DNA of 64,000 nucleotides from Apium graveolens (Eukaryota > Streptophyta > Magnoliopsida > Apiales > Apiaceae), in the NCBI RefSeq assembly GCF_009905375.1, contig NC_133655.1, positions 171,181,141 through 171,245,140 on the forward strand, written 5' to 3'. A program made the position numbers and the translations under genes. This document shows positions 22,050 to 33,200 of this stretch, one piece after another. Position 1 is the first letter of the stretch, and each line of letters begins with the position of its first letter. Under the pieces are notes generated by a model. The model saw only the letters and a program-made list of their open reading frames with translations. It was not told the origin of the DNA and did not search any database.

Positions 22050-22372
22050 AGACAATTCCATAGCTAATCCATTTGAACTAGCATGACTTTCGATATGATA
22101 ATCTGTTTGAACTAGCATGACTTTTGGTATGACAATCTGTATAAACTAGTATGACAATCGGTATGACAATCTGTTTGAACTAGTATGACAATCTGTTTGA
22201 ACTAGTATGACAATCAGTATGACAATCTGTTTGAACTAGTATGACTTTCGGTATGACAATCTGTTTGAACTAGTATGACAATCTGCTTGAACTAGTATGA
22301 CTTTCGGTATGACAATATGTTTGAACTAGTATGACAATGAACTAGTATGACAATCTGTTTATCATACCAGTT
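22050..22372 (-). repeat. 34-bp tandem array of Gypsy-2
   Basis: About nine units contain GACAATCTGTTTGAACTAGT followed by ATGACTTTCGGTAT; some units are shortened to about 22 bases by loss of the second part. I found no counterpart in Gypsy-1, so the array probably arose within this element or its subfamily. Confidence 0.9.
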
Positions 22373-23960
22373 CAATTGATTGCTGAATTAATATCTGGTT
22401 GAATTAGGCTTCTAATTGCACTGATCGAAGGTCTTTTGAGCAAGACCAATTCGAGCAGGAATCCGGGTCGAATTTCAGCCAGGATTTTCACTTTTTTTTA
22501 GCAGGAATTTTTAGTCAGAATTTTTGTTTTGACCAAATTAACCACTCTTTTCAGCCCTGGTCGAGACTCTTTCGACCTCATTAATTTCGATCAGAAATTA
22601 AATGTAGATCTTGGTCGAATTGGGTCAGAACCTGGTCGAATTATCCCTTTATTTCAGCCCTAGTCGAAGGCATTTTTGACCTCATCCTTTCGACCAGAAA
22701 TTCAATAAGAATTCTGATCAAATGGGATCAGGATTATTATTATTTTTCATATATTATTTAAAATAAACAATGTCTTGGGCCCCTGATTTTTCTGGGCTTA
22801 TCTTAATTGGGCTCTCTCTTGGTTAGCTGGGCCTTTTTCTAGGCTTATATTTTGAAAAATATTTGGGCCTCAAGCTGGGCTTTTCCCTGACCTAAATGGC
22901 CTTTATTCTTCAATTCAAACATTTGGGCCCTTCCCTGGGCTTGATACATTTTCTTTCATGGGTCTTTACAGGGTTTTTAACATCCCAGGCCCATTAAACT
23001 TAGGTTGGGCCTTAATCTTTAATCTCAGCTTCCAAAATATTCTGGAATTTCTAGACTCTTCCAGATTTGGACCCTGGTGCAGGGCTTTGATTTGAATATT
23101 TGGGCCCTTATCTCGCCTTGATATATTTTTTAGGCCCAACAATATTTAATTTCATTATTTTTCCTGAACTGGGCTTTTATTTTGGGCCAAACCTTTTTAC
23201 TGGGCTCTCTTTGGGTCAAACCTCTTACTGGGCTCTTATTTATGGGCTCCAAAGCCCAAGATCCATGACATACCTGAATATTCAATTCATCCAGGAATTT
23301 TGTTATCTTTCATATTTTGGGTCCTAGTGCTGGGCTTCCTTCAGGGTCATGATTTTTTGACAAGAATTATGACCTTTTCGGTCAGGAATTACGTTTTTGA
23401 CCGAATTATCCACTTCTTTTGTTCCTGGTCATGGTTTTTTTGACCAAGAATATTTGATCAGGAATATAGCATGAATCCTGATCGAATTGGGTCAGGAATA
23501 ATTTCTCTTTTTCTTTGGGGGACATTTATTTCCTGGGCTTTTCTTTACATTTCTAACTTGGGCCTTTTTGCTGGGACTTTCAAACACTTGGGCCCTTAAC
23601 TGGGCTTGATTATTTTTTCAGACTGGGCCCTTAACTGGGCTTGATTATTTTTTCAGGCGTGGATATTTTATTGGGCTTTCATAATCCCATGCCTAGTAAA
23701 ATTTGGGTTGGACCTTCTTTCTTTTTTTACATGTAGCATTCACTTGCCTTATATCTTTGTTTGTTGAACTTTATGCTTTCATCTTGTGCACTTAGTGTAC
23801 TTGCCATGCCAACATATTTCGAAAACTTTACGAATTTCTTAAACTGTTGGGATTCATCCCTTACATAAGTCTTAATAATCCTCAAAATAAAACTAGAACA
23901 TGTAGTCCTAAGCAAGCAAAGCTTCAAGGTGCTTTTCAACCTACTTGTCATCTTGACAAG
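22373..23960 (-). other. Non-coding 3' region of Gypsy-2 dense in TGGGCC/TGGGCTT motifs
   Basis: No convincing reading frame occurs on either strand. From about 22770 to 23700 the plus strand is crowded with TGGGCC, TGGGCTT and AGGCCCA (dozens of copies), mixed with diverged CGACCAGAAATT and TCTGATC repeats. In Gypsy-1 the matching place holds the antisense gene and its short GGCCCA promoter cluster. I infer that here the gene is lost and promoter-like sequence has multiplied. Confidence 0.6.
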
Positions 23961-23981
23961 TGAGAATCGCGCTCAGCCAAT

Positions 23982-26900
23982 TTACACATAGTAAATCTTC
24001 TGGTTTTGTGCATGCCAAGTTCTCGGGACTTCAAAGCCCTCCATAGTCTCGAGCTTGTAGGTTCCTCTACCTTGAACACCCTTGACCTTGTATGGCCCTT
24101 CCCAATTTGGGGCAAGTTTCCCTTTCTGCCCTACACCAGAAGCTTCCACCTTCCTCAAGACTAAGTCAACCTGTTTGAAGAACCTTTCTTTAACCCTTAG
24201 GTTGTAGTAGAACGAAGCCTTTTTATGATATTCCACTATCTTCACATGTGCCTCATCTCGCACTTCATCAATTAGATCCAGGGATAACCTTTGCCCTTCA
24301 TCATTTTCCTCAGCATTGAAAGCTTGAATCCTGGGGGAGGAATGTGATATCTCCAAAGGAATAACTGATTCTGCCTCATATGCTAACATGAAGGGAGTTG
24401 CTCCAGTCGTGACTCTACAGGTAGTCATATAGGCCCATAGTATTGGGAGTATTTTATCCACCCAATTATTCCTCGGCCTCTCGATCCTCTTCTTTAGTCC
24501 ATCCAGGATTATTCGATTCGCCACTTCCGCTTGCCCTAGCTTGCGGGTGAGACACCGAGGTGAATCGTAATTCAATTTCATTCTCCTCACAATACTTCTT
24601 GAATTCCTCATTGTTGAACTGTGTTCCATTATCGGTGACTAGGATGCGGGGAATTCCATACCGGCACATGATATTTTCCCACAAGAATTGTGCAACCCGC
24701 TTAGTTGTGATTTTGGCCAAAGGCTTGGCTTCAATCCACTTAGTAAAATAATCAATGGCTACAATCAGGAACTTCCTTTGTGCCATGACCATGGGAAAAG
24801 GCCCAAGTATATCCATTCCCCACATAGCAAAGGGGATGGGTGAGTTGATGGAGGTCAGCATCTCGGGGGGTTGTCTAATGACAGGTGCATGCTTCTGACA
24901 GCGGTCACACTTCTCCACATACTCTTTGGCATTAGCCATCATTTCCGGCCAATAGAAGCCTAAACGGGTTATCTTATGAGCTAGCGCTCTGCCCCCAAGT
25001 GTTGCCCACATATACCTTCATGCACTTCTTCAAGAGCCAAGCGTGCCTCATCGGGCCTGAGACATCTTAAGTAAGGAACTACATAAGATCTTTTATACAA
25101 AATCCCATCTATCAAGGAGTATCTTAATGCTCGAACAACCAACTTCCGCGCTTCAGTAGCATCATTAGGCAACCAACCGGTTTAAATATGAGTCTTAATG
25201 GGATCTATCCATGACGTCCCCAGACCTATAGGAGCTACAAGCTTAACATCAATGCTCCGTGTCTTCAGGACGCGGAAGTATACACTTCCTGAACTTTCCT
25301 CTATCTCGGATGAATCAAACTTTGATAAGGCATCTGCCTTAGCATTTTCCTCCCTTGGAATGTGCTCAACATAGCATTCATCGAATTGGGTCATCACAAC
25401 CCTTACTAGGCGGACATATTTAGTCATCGTATCATCCCTTGCCTCAAACTCTCCCTTCACTTGGGATATAACCAACTTCGAGTCTCCACAAACCTTCAAG
25501 TTCTTGACTCTCAGTGTCCCTGCTAGGCCGAGGCCAGCTATCAGAGCTTCACATTCTGCCTTATTGTTTGTGGTCGGGAAGTCTAACTTCATGGCATACT
25601 CAATCAAGAACCCATCAGGGCTTTGTAAAACCAAACCTGCTCCACTTGAATTTTTTTTGATGCTCCATCAAAATAGAGAACCCTATATTCTTTCTCCTTA
25701 TCATCCTGTTCCTTGTCCCCCTTATCAACTTCCTTGTATTGAGGTATGGTATCCTCCTGCGTCCCGACTTCTTGGTTGGGTATGGTACATTCCACCACGA
25801 AGTCAGCCAATGCTTGGGCTTTTATTGCCGTTTATGGCTTATACTTAATATCGAATTCTCCCAGCTCTATTGCCCACTTGATCAACCTCCCACTAGCCTT
25901 GGGACTATGAATGATATTTTTCAGGGGTTGATTTGTTAGCACCTCAATCTTATGAGCCTGAAAGTAAGGACGCAACTTTCTCGAAGCCATTACCAAGGCT
26001 AAAGCAAACTTCTCAGTAGTTGAATAATTCAACTCAGCTCCATGCAGAATTTTACTGACATAGTACACGGGTTTCTGGATTTTTAGTTCCTCCTTAATCA
26101 ATACAGCACTCAAAGCACTCTCTGAAACGGCCAAGTATAAGTATAAAACTTCATTCAAAGCTGGCTTGGCCAGCAACGGGGCTTGAACCATATATTTCTT
26201 TAATTCCTCGAATGCCTTCTGGCTTTCTTCACTCCATACAAAATCCTTAACTTTCTTTAAAGACTTGAAGAATGACAAACACTTGTCTCCATATTTTGAG
26301 ATGAATCGTCCCAATGCAGCAACCCTTCCAGTGAGCTTTTGAACATCTTTGATAGTTTTTGGGCGCCCATGTCCAGTATTGCCTTTATTTTATCGGGATT
26401 GGCCTCAATTCCTCTCTTGGAGACCATCAATCCCAAAAACTTTCCGGATCCTACTCCGAAAGCACACTTTGTAGGATTTAACATCATCTTGTGGTATCTC
26501 AGGACCTCAAAAGCTTCCCTCAAATGGGTTATATGGTCAGTCTTCACTAGACTTTTGATTAACATGTCATCAAAATAAACTTCCATGGACTTGCCAATAA
26601 GATCCTTAAAAATTTTATTTACCAACCTTTGATAGGTGGCTCCTGCATTCTTGAGACCAAATGCCATAACAAGATAACAATAAACACCAAAGTCAGTGAT
26701 GAATGATACCTTTGGGATGTTGTCCTTGTGCATCTTGATCTGATTGTATCCACTAAATCCATCCATGAAGCTCAGCATCTCATGTCCAGCAGTGGCATCT
26801 ATCTAAGTATCTATCCTTGGCAACGGGAAACAGTCCTTAGGGCATGCGTCATTCAGATCAGTGAAGTCCACACACATCCTCCATTTCCCATTGGCCTTCT

Positions 26901-27899
26901 TCACCATTACAGGGTTTGCTAACCATTCTGGAAATTGTATATCCTCAATGAATCCATCCTCTAAGAGCTTCTCTACTTCCTGTTTTATAGCTTCTTGCCT
27001 CTCTGGGGCAAAACTTCTTTTATTTTGTTTCACCGTCTTCCGACTCGGATCCACATTCAGCTTGTGAGTAATTAGTTCTGGGTCTATGCCTGGCATATCA
27101 GCTGCCGACCATGCAAACACATCACTATTTTCTTGCAAAAATTTCACTAACTTCCCTCTGAGGGCTCATCTAGTGTGGCTCCAACGAAAGTAACTTTCTC
27201 AGGATCCTCAAGAGCTAAAGGAATCGAAACCAAGTCTTCAGCCGGCATCCCTATTTTCTCATCATTCTCTCGAATATACAGATCTTCAATAGGCAGAACT
27301 TGCCCTCCAACTCCATCTGCCCTCAGTGAGGCCACATAGCCACTTCTAGCCATTTTTTGATCTCCTCTTTCTTCTCCAATCCCATTCTGGGTGGGAAACT
27401 TCATAACTGAATGGTAGGAAGAAGGGACTGCCTTGAAGGCATGTATATTTGTTCTTCCCATGATAGCGTTATAAGTTGAACTAGCCTTCACCACCACAAA
27501 GTCTAACATCTGTGTTGCTTGCCTTGGTTCCTATCCTATGGTTGTTGGCAACTTGATTATCCCTTCCACGGGGCACTCCACTCCCGCAAATCCATATATC
27601 AGCATGTCGGTTGGGGTCAATTGGGAGTCATTATATCCCATCCATAAAAAGGTGTCATGGAGCAAGATATCCACTAAAGCACCATTATCCACAAGGACCC
27701 TCTTAACCGGGCTGTTTCCTATTATAGGTGTTATGACCAACGGGTCGTCATGAGGAAATTACACACCCTCTAGGTCAGAATCATCAAAATCCATTGTTAC
27801 TAATGTCATGGCCCTTTTCGGGGCTTTTCCAACAATATGCATAACCTCCCTGGCATATGTTTTCCTGGAGTTCTTGGATAATCCAGCAGCAGTCGGTCC
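23982..27899 (-). pseudogene. Gypsy-2 pol: PR-RT-RH-aRH-INT, broken
   Basis: Reading leftwards: protease VDNGAL (near 27690; DNGAS in Gypsy-1); RT with NGKWRMCVDFTDLNDACPKD, SFMDGFSGYNQIKMHKD and the catalytic box as YFDD (about 26565-26576; YVDD in Gypsy-1); the first RNase H (about 26130-25900); the second RNase H, VLYFDGASK (about 25690), with a frameshift right after; the integrase zinc finger (EEVHEGICGQH, CDRCQKH, intact HHCC); the integrase core DYFTKW and VTDNGTQF, then a frameshift near 24530 and EVANRIILDG. The C-terminus (GKLAPNWEGPYKVKGVQ) ends at 23982. Fewer stops are seen than in Gypsy-1, but frames change near 26780, 26290, 25640 and 24530. Confidence 0.9.
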
Positions 27900-29694
27900 T
27901 CCAAAAATCGTGTTTATCACAGTTCCTCGGGGTCGTGGTCCTCCAAAGATTATATTTATCACTGGTCCCCTAGGTTGGGGATTCCGCCCCTGATCGTCTT
28001 GGTCCCTCCTACGATCTTCAAAGTTCTTTCTCCCATTGTTATTCCTATCTCTTCCTTCCCCAGTGTACTTGTTCAATCTTCCTTTCCGAATGAGGAACTC
28101 TATTTCATCTTTTAGTTGCCTACACTCATCGGTGTCATGATCAACATCTTTGTGGAATCTACAATATTTGCTCTTGTCTAGCTTGGCTGGATCTGCCTTC
28201 AAGGGTTTAGGCCAATGAATATCTTGGTCTTTCTCGATTTCCATCAAGATCTGGCTTCTAGGAGCGTTCAACTTAGCGTATTCAGCGAATTTTTGTCCAG
28301 GTCCTCCCTTCTTAGGGGTTGAATCAGGGTTTTACTCAGTTCTAGGATACTTGTCCTTAGCGATATACTCCAGATCAGTCTTCCGCTTCTTGTCTACATC
28401 GGGCTCGTTGCTCACTACAGTCTTCCCCATGCTCTCTTCTACCTTGATGTACTTCCCGACCCTATCTTGGAGCTGCAACATGCTCTCAGGGGGGCGCTTG
28501 GCCAAGTACATCTTGAAGAACTCATCCCTAGTTCCCTGTTGTAATGTTATCATGGCTACCTTGTCATCAAGGTCCAGGACTTTTAAAGCTTCCTTCGTGA
28601 AACGATTCAGGTAGTCTCTTAAGGATTCCTTCGCTCCCTGACAATGCTCATGAAGGATGCTGAACTTTTCTCATGCACTCTCCCACTGATGAACTGATTA
28701 ATAAAAGCCTGACTTAATTCTCTGAAGGACCTAATAGAGTTCGGGGGCAAACGACTATACCATCTTTGAGCCATACCCGACAGGATTTGAGGAAAGGCCC
28801 GACACTTAATAGCGTCATTCACGGGCTGCAGCAACAGTGTATTAGAAAATGTCCTGACATGATTGGCGGGATCTCCAGTGCCATCATAAGCTTTGATAGT
28901 GGGCATCTTAAACTTCCTTGAGATACGGGCATTCATTATTTCTTCAGTGAATGGTGGGGTAGGATCATCAAGATCTCCAAGGGGAAGAAGATTGCTCGGA
29001 TCAGCCCTTGGGGCATCAGCCCTTCTCTGTATTGGACCATCCAGGTCTATGATAGGGGGAGGATTCCTCCCTCTTGGAGGTAGTGGGGGTCTGGTGTTCT
29101 AGTGCGCCTCCAGGTTGCGCTTCAGCCTTTGAATCTCATTCTCATGAGCCCTGATCCTTTCCTACACTTCTTGGGAATTCATCCCTTGGGTGCTCCTGGG
29201 ACGTTGGCGACCATCAGGCATTGGCTCTTTGCCAGCACGCCTCCTTCTTGGGGCCACTTCATCATCTGAAGATTTAGAGTCTCTCTTAGTGTAAGGATCG
29301 GAAAATTCCTGATCCTCAGGGATAGGAGCCAAACCTTGTATATAGGGGGGCGATCTCCCTCGTGCTTCACTCCGTCCAGCATGTCCACTTCCCTCAACCT
29401 CGGGGTAAAGGGGCATCCCATATGGGGGGTTAGTGGTCACAACAGTTGAATACTCATACCCAATGGGTCGAGAATTCACAGGTGCATGTAGTTGTTGAAG
29501 TTGGGGATTCGTACCTTGGGAAGCCGAGGGAATCATCCCTTGGGGTTAAGGTTTAGTTGTCCCTACCTGGGCTCCTCCTTGGGTGGTGGCATAGGTTGAA
29601 TGAGGAGGTACCTCCATGGTTGATGAAATCGTTTGGGTTGTCCCCATGGGTGTCCCCCTTTAATGGCCCTGATTGTTCTCCGTGTTCTCGCCAT
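27900..29694 (-). pseudogene. Gypsy-2 gag, broken
   Basis: Same design as the Gypsy-1 gag: ATG at 29694 (MARTRRTIRAI), a small deletion soon after that shifts the frame, a Pro/Gln-rich N-terminus, RRRRAGKEP, the capsid domain (AYDGTGDPANHVRTFSN, about 28890-28850) and the nucleocapsid motif CRFHKDVDHDTDEC (about 28170-28128), where Gly before His is changed to Asp. Near its end a short segment (GPRPRGTVINTIFGGP) is a direct duplication of the preceding GPVINIIFGGP region. The C-terminus runs without a stop into the protease region. Confidence 0.85.
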
Positions 29695-29710
29695 GGTTGT
29701 TGTTGTGCTG

Positions 29711-29727
29711 TCCTACAGGCGGCGCCA
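29711..29727 (-). other. Primer binding site of Gypsy-2
   Basis: Reversed, this reads TGGCGCCGCCTGTAGGA, two bases from the LTR; the partner copy at 20707-20723 reads TGGCGCCGCCTGTGGGA. This is the same TGGCGCC-type site as in Gypsy-1. Confidence 0.8.
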
Positions 29728-29729
29728 AA

Positions 29730-30238
29730 TGTTATGGATTACAAACTAAGGTATATAAATTCTGTATTTATTACTAAGGAACGTGAGCTTCGAGGCTCGA
29801 TTTGACTACTCTTGTGTTTCGTGACTCAATCTGCCTTAACACGATGCCTACGTACCTTGCTGATTGCCAAGGATCAAGTCAAAAAACATAGTTCTGATTT
29901 GTGGGGTGAGGCCCCTTATATAGATGTTGAGAGTCCTTGAATTGGACTTGGGTTAGGAGACTTGGTGGTCAAGTCTCAGGATTAGAATGGACTTTGGAGT
30001 CCTAAGAAGTAGGAAGTTGATTCCTTATCCCACCAGGTTCCTTGGAGGCCAATCTACAAGGATTTATTTCTCCACTATGACTCATCTTATCAGCTAACTT
30101 ATCCCTTATTAATTAATTACGAAATTAATTAATATTCAGGGTTTTGGGCCTTCTCAAATATGCCTAGCTGTTGGCCCAATTCTGATATGATTAATGCAAT
30201 ATTAATTGCATACCCAGGCCTTATTTTCTTCCCTATCA
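29730..30238 (-). repeat. 5' LTR of Gypsy-2
   Basis: This 509-base LTR reads on the plus strand from TGTTATGGATTACAAAC to TTCCCTATCA. Its TATA box on the element's strand is near 29924. Copia A RT follows at 30239. Confidence 0.92.
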
Positions 30239-31028
30239 CCAGGAATCTATCAAAATATTTGGAATGCAAGACTACTCAACTGCATTAACTCCCATGGTCA
30301 CTGCAACCAAGTTAGATTTAAATACTGGTTCGTCAGTAGATATAACTAACTACAGAGGTATGATTGCCTCACTCCTATATCTGACTGCTAGTAGACCTGA
30401 TATCATGTATGCTACCTGTCTCTGTGCAAGGTTCAAATCTGATCCTAAAGAACCTCATCTGTTAGTTATGAAAAGAATTTTTAAGTATCTCAAAGGAACC
30501 ATGAATTTGGGATTATGGTATCTTAGAGATTCAGACTTCAAGCTAATTGGATATTCAAATGCCGATTTTGCAGGTTGCAAAATAGACAGGAAAAGTACTT
30601 ATGGAAGCTGCCAATTTCTTGATGGTAGATTGGTTTCTTGGTATAGCAAGAAACAAAAGTCAATTTCCACATCAACAGTAGAAGCAGAATACATTGATGC
30701 ATGAAGCTGTTATGCTCAGATTCTATGGATGAACAATCAGCTGCTGGATTATGGGTTAGACTATTCTTCTATTACTATATATTGTGATAATCAAAGTGCT
30801 ATTATAATGACAGGAAATCCAGTGCAACATTCAATGACTAAGCACATCAACATCAGGTACCATTTCATAAGGGAACATATGGAAGCAGGTACAGTGGAAT
30901 TGGTCTTTTTTCTAACAGATCAGCAAGTAGCAGATATATTCACCAAGCCTCTCTGTGAAGCTACTTTCACAAGATTGGTGAATGAGTTGGGAATGATATC
31001 AGGACAATTCTCAAACTCTGATAATTAA
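30239..31028 (+). pseudogene. Copia A RT end and RNase H
   Basis: Sequence resumes inside RT at AGGAATCTATC (TRNL), with a small frame disturbance before GMQDYSTALTP. RT connection motifs follow (NYRGMIASLLYLTASRPDIMYAT), then RNase H: DSDFKLIGYSNADFAGC (catalytic Asp present), SWYSKKQKSISTSTVEAEYI and CDNQSAI. A single TGA at 30703-30705 interrupts just after EAEYIDA. The protein ends GQFSNSDN at 31028, the same residues as in Copia B (52679). This is the most intact part of Copia A pol. Confidence 0.9.
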
Positions 31029-31627
31029 GACTGCTGATATTTTTGAAGCATGGTATCTTATTATTTGTCAGTACTTGTTAGATACTGATTTTTGTGTTAG
31101 ATGTTGATGCCATGATAACATGTAAATTGTGTTAAATGATCTTATGTGAAAATTGCATGTTGAACTACTGATTATGCGTGGTCAACCCAGTTTTAACTAT
31201 TAAATCCTGATAGTCGTAATTAAAATACTGATAATAGTCAAACCATAATTGACTGTTATACTTCATTGATTATTTTAAATTTATTTGAAATAAATTATTA
31301 CACAGTATTTTTAATTAATCAGTGAGTTAGTGGAATATCTTTTAATTGCTTAAATGGGTTAGCTACTGATGCAAGTATCTAGTAATACTTGAGTATTTAC
31401 ATTGGAAATAGGAATCTGAAGAGAGAGATTACTTTTTGTTTGCCTAGATACGCGTAATCGTGTATTTGCATTATGGTTAATTATTACATTGTTAATCAAT
31501 GAGTCCCTTCAGTTTCTAAATCTCTCTGCTATAAATACAACCCTCCACTCTCAAAGCTACTCACTGCCTTTTTCATTCTCAACTCATTATCTTCTCAATA
31601 ATTTATTCACAATTTCAATCATAAAAA
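31029..31627 (+). promoter_or_regulatory. Conserved internal promoter of ORF3 in Copia A
   Basis: This gap between pol and ORF3 has no frame but contains a strong plant TATA box (CTATAAATAC, core 31530-31537), 91-98 bases before the ORF3 ATG at 31628. A block at about 31425-31463 (ATTACTTTTTGTTTGCCTAG, then ATACGCGTAATCGTGTAT) recurs in Copia B (52207-52245, reversed) with one or two changes. The TATA and the following ACAACCCTCCACTCTCAAAG are also conserved. Position, spacing and conservation point to an internal RNA polymerase II promoter. Confidence 0.65.
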
Positions 31628-31984
31628 ATGGTTCAACCCCAGTTTTACACATGCAGCGGTGGATGCTATCTACCGATCGTTAATCCTACTGATGAAAAGA
31701 TGTACTTTGATCCATACGGACTTAAGGTTCGTATTAATGGTGAAGTCTACCACCCAACTGAAGTTCTAGATTCGGTCTATGATCATCTCTCTTGGGATTA
31801 TCAGTTGGAACTACATTTCTTCACCAGAGAAGTTCTTCTTAAAGAAGAACTTTGTGCTGAACTAGCAGAACGTGCTCGTCAAGCAGCTCTTGAGCTGCAA
31901 GAGAATATTATCTCTCTTGCAGATACAATGAGTAGAATTTATCATCGCAGGACGATAAGGGCTAAGCAAGCAACAAAGAAGTAG
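31628..31984 (+). CDS. ORF3 of Copia A, unknown protein (118 aa)
   Basis: This open reading frame is uninterrupted although gag and pol of the same element are broken. The N-terminal half has SGGCYLPIVNP, MYFDPYGLKVRINGEVYHP; the C-terminal half is a Glu/Ala/Leu-rich helix (KEELCAELAERARQAALELQ), then ENIISLADTMSRIYHRRT and a basic tail. I see no signal peptide, membrane segment or catalytic motif. Copia B has a homologue in the same place (51680-52057, 125 aa) sharing NP, YFD, YH, LQEN.ISLA and RI.HRRT. It follows its own TATA box and a leader. It does not look like a known retroelement domain. It may be a captured gene or an element-specific accessory protein; SIRE-type elements are known for env-like ORFs here, but nothing envelope-like is visible. 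Confidence 0.6.
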   Translation: MVQPQFYTCSGGCYLPIVNPTDEKMYFDPYGLKVRINGEVYHPTEVLDSVYDHLSWDYQLELHFFTREVLLKEELCAELAERARQAALELQENIISLADTMSRIYHRRTIRAKQATKK

Positions 31985-33200
31985 AAGAAGTCCGAGTAGT
32001 TAGATTGTTTTAGAATTTTATGTTTAAAATTCAATGAAATCTTGTACTTTGCTTCTTCATGATTAATGAAAATCTTTAAGCTTCTTTGATTCTTTAAGTG
32101 AATGATTATTTGTTTACTATCTTGTATGTGCTTAAATGTTTTTAACTGTTGATATCCAAATCAGTACTGCATGCTTAACATCAAATATTTTTAATAGTGC
32201 ATGTGAATAAAATAATCTTTATTTAAGTTCATGTGATCACTTCAGTACATATTGAGCACACTACAAGAGGTAACTATTGTTAAAGAAGAAATTTATGAAA
32301 GATTTAATTCTTAGCCAATAAGGATTATTATCTTTGAGTGTTGCATTTTATCCAAATTCTTTGAAACTTTCTTTTTCACATTAAGAAAGTTGTTCAAACT
32401 CATTTCTTAACATTACACATCTTATATCTTAAATTTCTTCTCACAATTGAAACACTTGAATCCTTTTCTCAAATGTTGCCAAAAATCAAGTGACATAATT
32501 CTTGAATTGTGCTCACCACTCAGAAACAACATTTAATTGGTTAGAGACTACTTGCTGAGGTAGATCTTAATGATACTAACAGAGACACAAAGGTTTCATC
32601 AGTTTTTACTGAAGACATTGTGATAACTTTCCATAAGCACATTCAAATGTTAGTTCTTTGCAAGAAGAATAAGGTTTGAGATCATGGTACATGACACTAA
32701 CCTGATCAAATCCTCTCCAATTCAAATAGAGGTTCTTATTATTGATGAACAATAACTGTCATAACCACAGTATCAACTGTGAGCTTAATTGTGTATTCAC
32801 AAGGTATAAATACTATTATTACTTTATCAACATTTATTCTAAATATTGATTCTGTCTTTTCAGCATTTATTTTTATGATATAAATCCTGTTGGTATGATT
32901 ACTTCTAGACCTTATTTAATGACTACCTCTAGTTGTATGACCACATATCACCCTTCTTTAGCCACCTCTTATTTCTGTAGGACAATCTTTCTGAGCCTTT
33001 TTAAGTGAGATGTGTAAAAAGATTGAGAGAAAAATAGAATTTAAGAGAGGAGAGATCCTTCCGGGCAAAAGGAAATGTAGATGAGAGATAGGATTTAGTA
33101 ATCCTTGTGAGGAAGCTCTGACTATTAAAATTCACGAGATATGTGGTGTGAGGAGTAGTGAAAGTACTGTAGAAGAATAGAGAGATTGAGTTTTAACTGC
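31985..33200 (+). other. Conserved non-coding stretch between ORF3 and ORF4 of Copia A
   Basis: The first about 120 bases look like a 3' UTR (TTCAATGAAATCTTGTACTT, then ATTAATGAAAATC) and resemble the region after ORF3 in Copia B. The rest has no frame but is recognisably homologous to 50530-51600 of Copia B over its whole length. It ends in TATATGTTTGCAG (33196-33207), which resembles a 3' splice site just before the ORF4 frame begins. An intron or an ORF4 promoter are both possible. Confidence 0.5.

Larger units (their letters stand above)
20726..30238 (-). mobile_element. Gypsy-2: Tat-lineage Ty3/gypsy element, minus strand
   Basis: This is a complete 9.5-kb element. Its 5' LTR is on the right (29730-30238) and its 3' LTR on the left (20726-21234). 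PBS, gag, pol with two RNase H domains, and 3' repeat arrays are in the order of Gypsy-1, but the antisense gene is missing. It sits in Copia A; the right flank begins CCAGG and continues Copia A RT (AGGAATCTATC). The left flank is the truncated tandem partner rather than Copia A, so a target duplication cannot be tested. Confidence 0.92.

Noticed and set aside
22050..22372. CRISPR-like look of regular short repeats
   Set aside because: Units are directly tandem with no unique spacers, on plant retrotransposon DNA; a simple tandem array.
31628..31984. ORF3 as a retroviral-type envelope
   Set aside because: No signal peptide, membrane segment, cysteine pattern or glycosylation-rich ectodomain is visible; kept as unknown protein.
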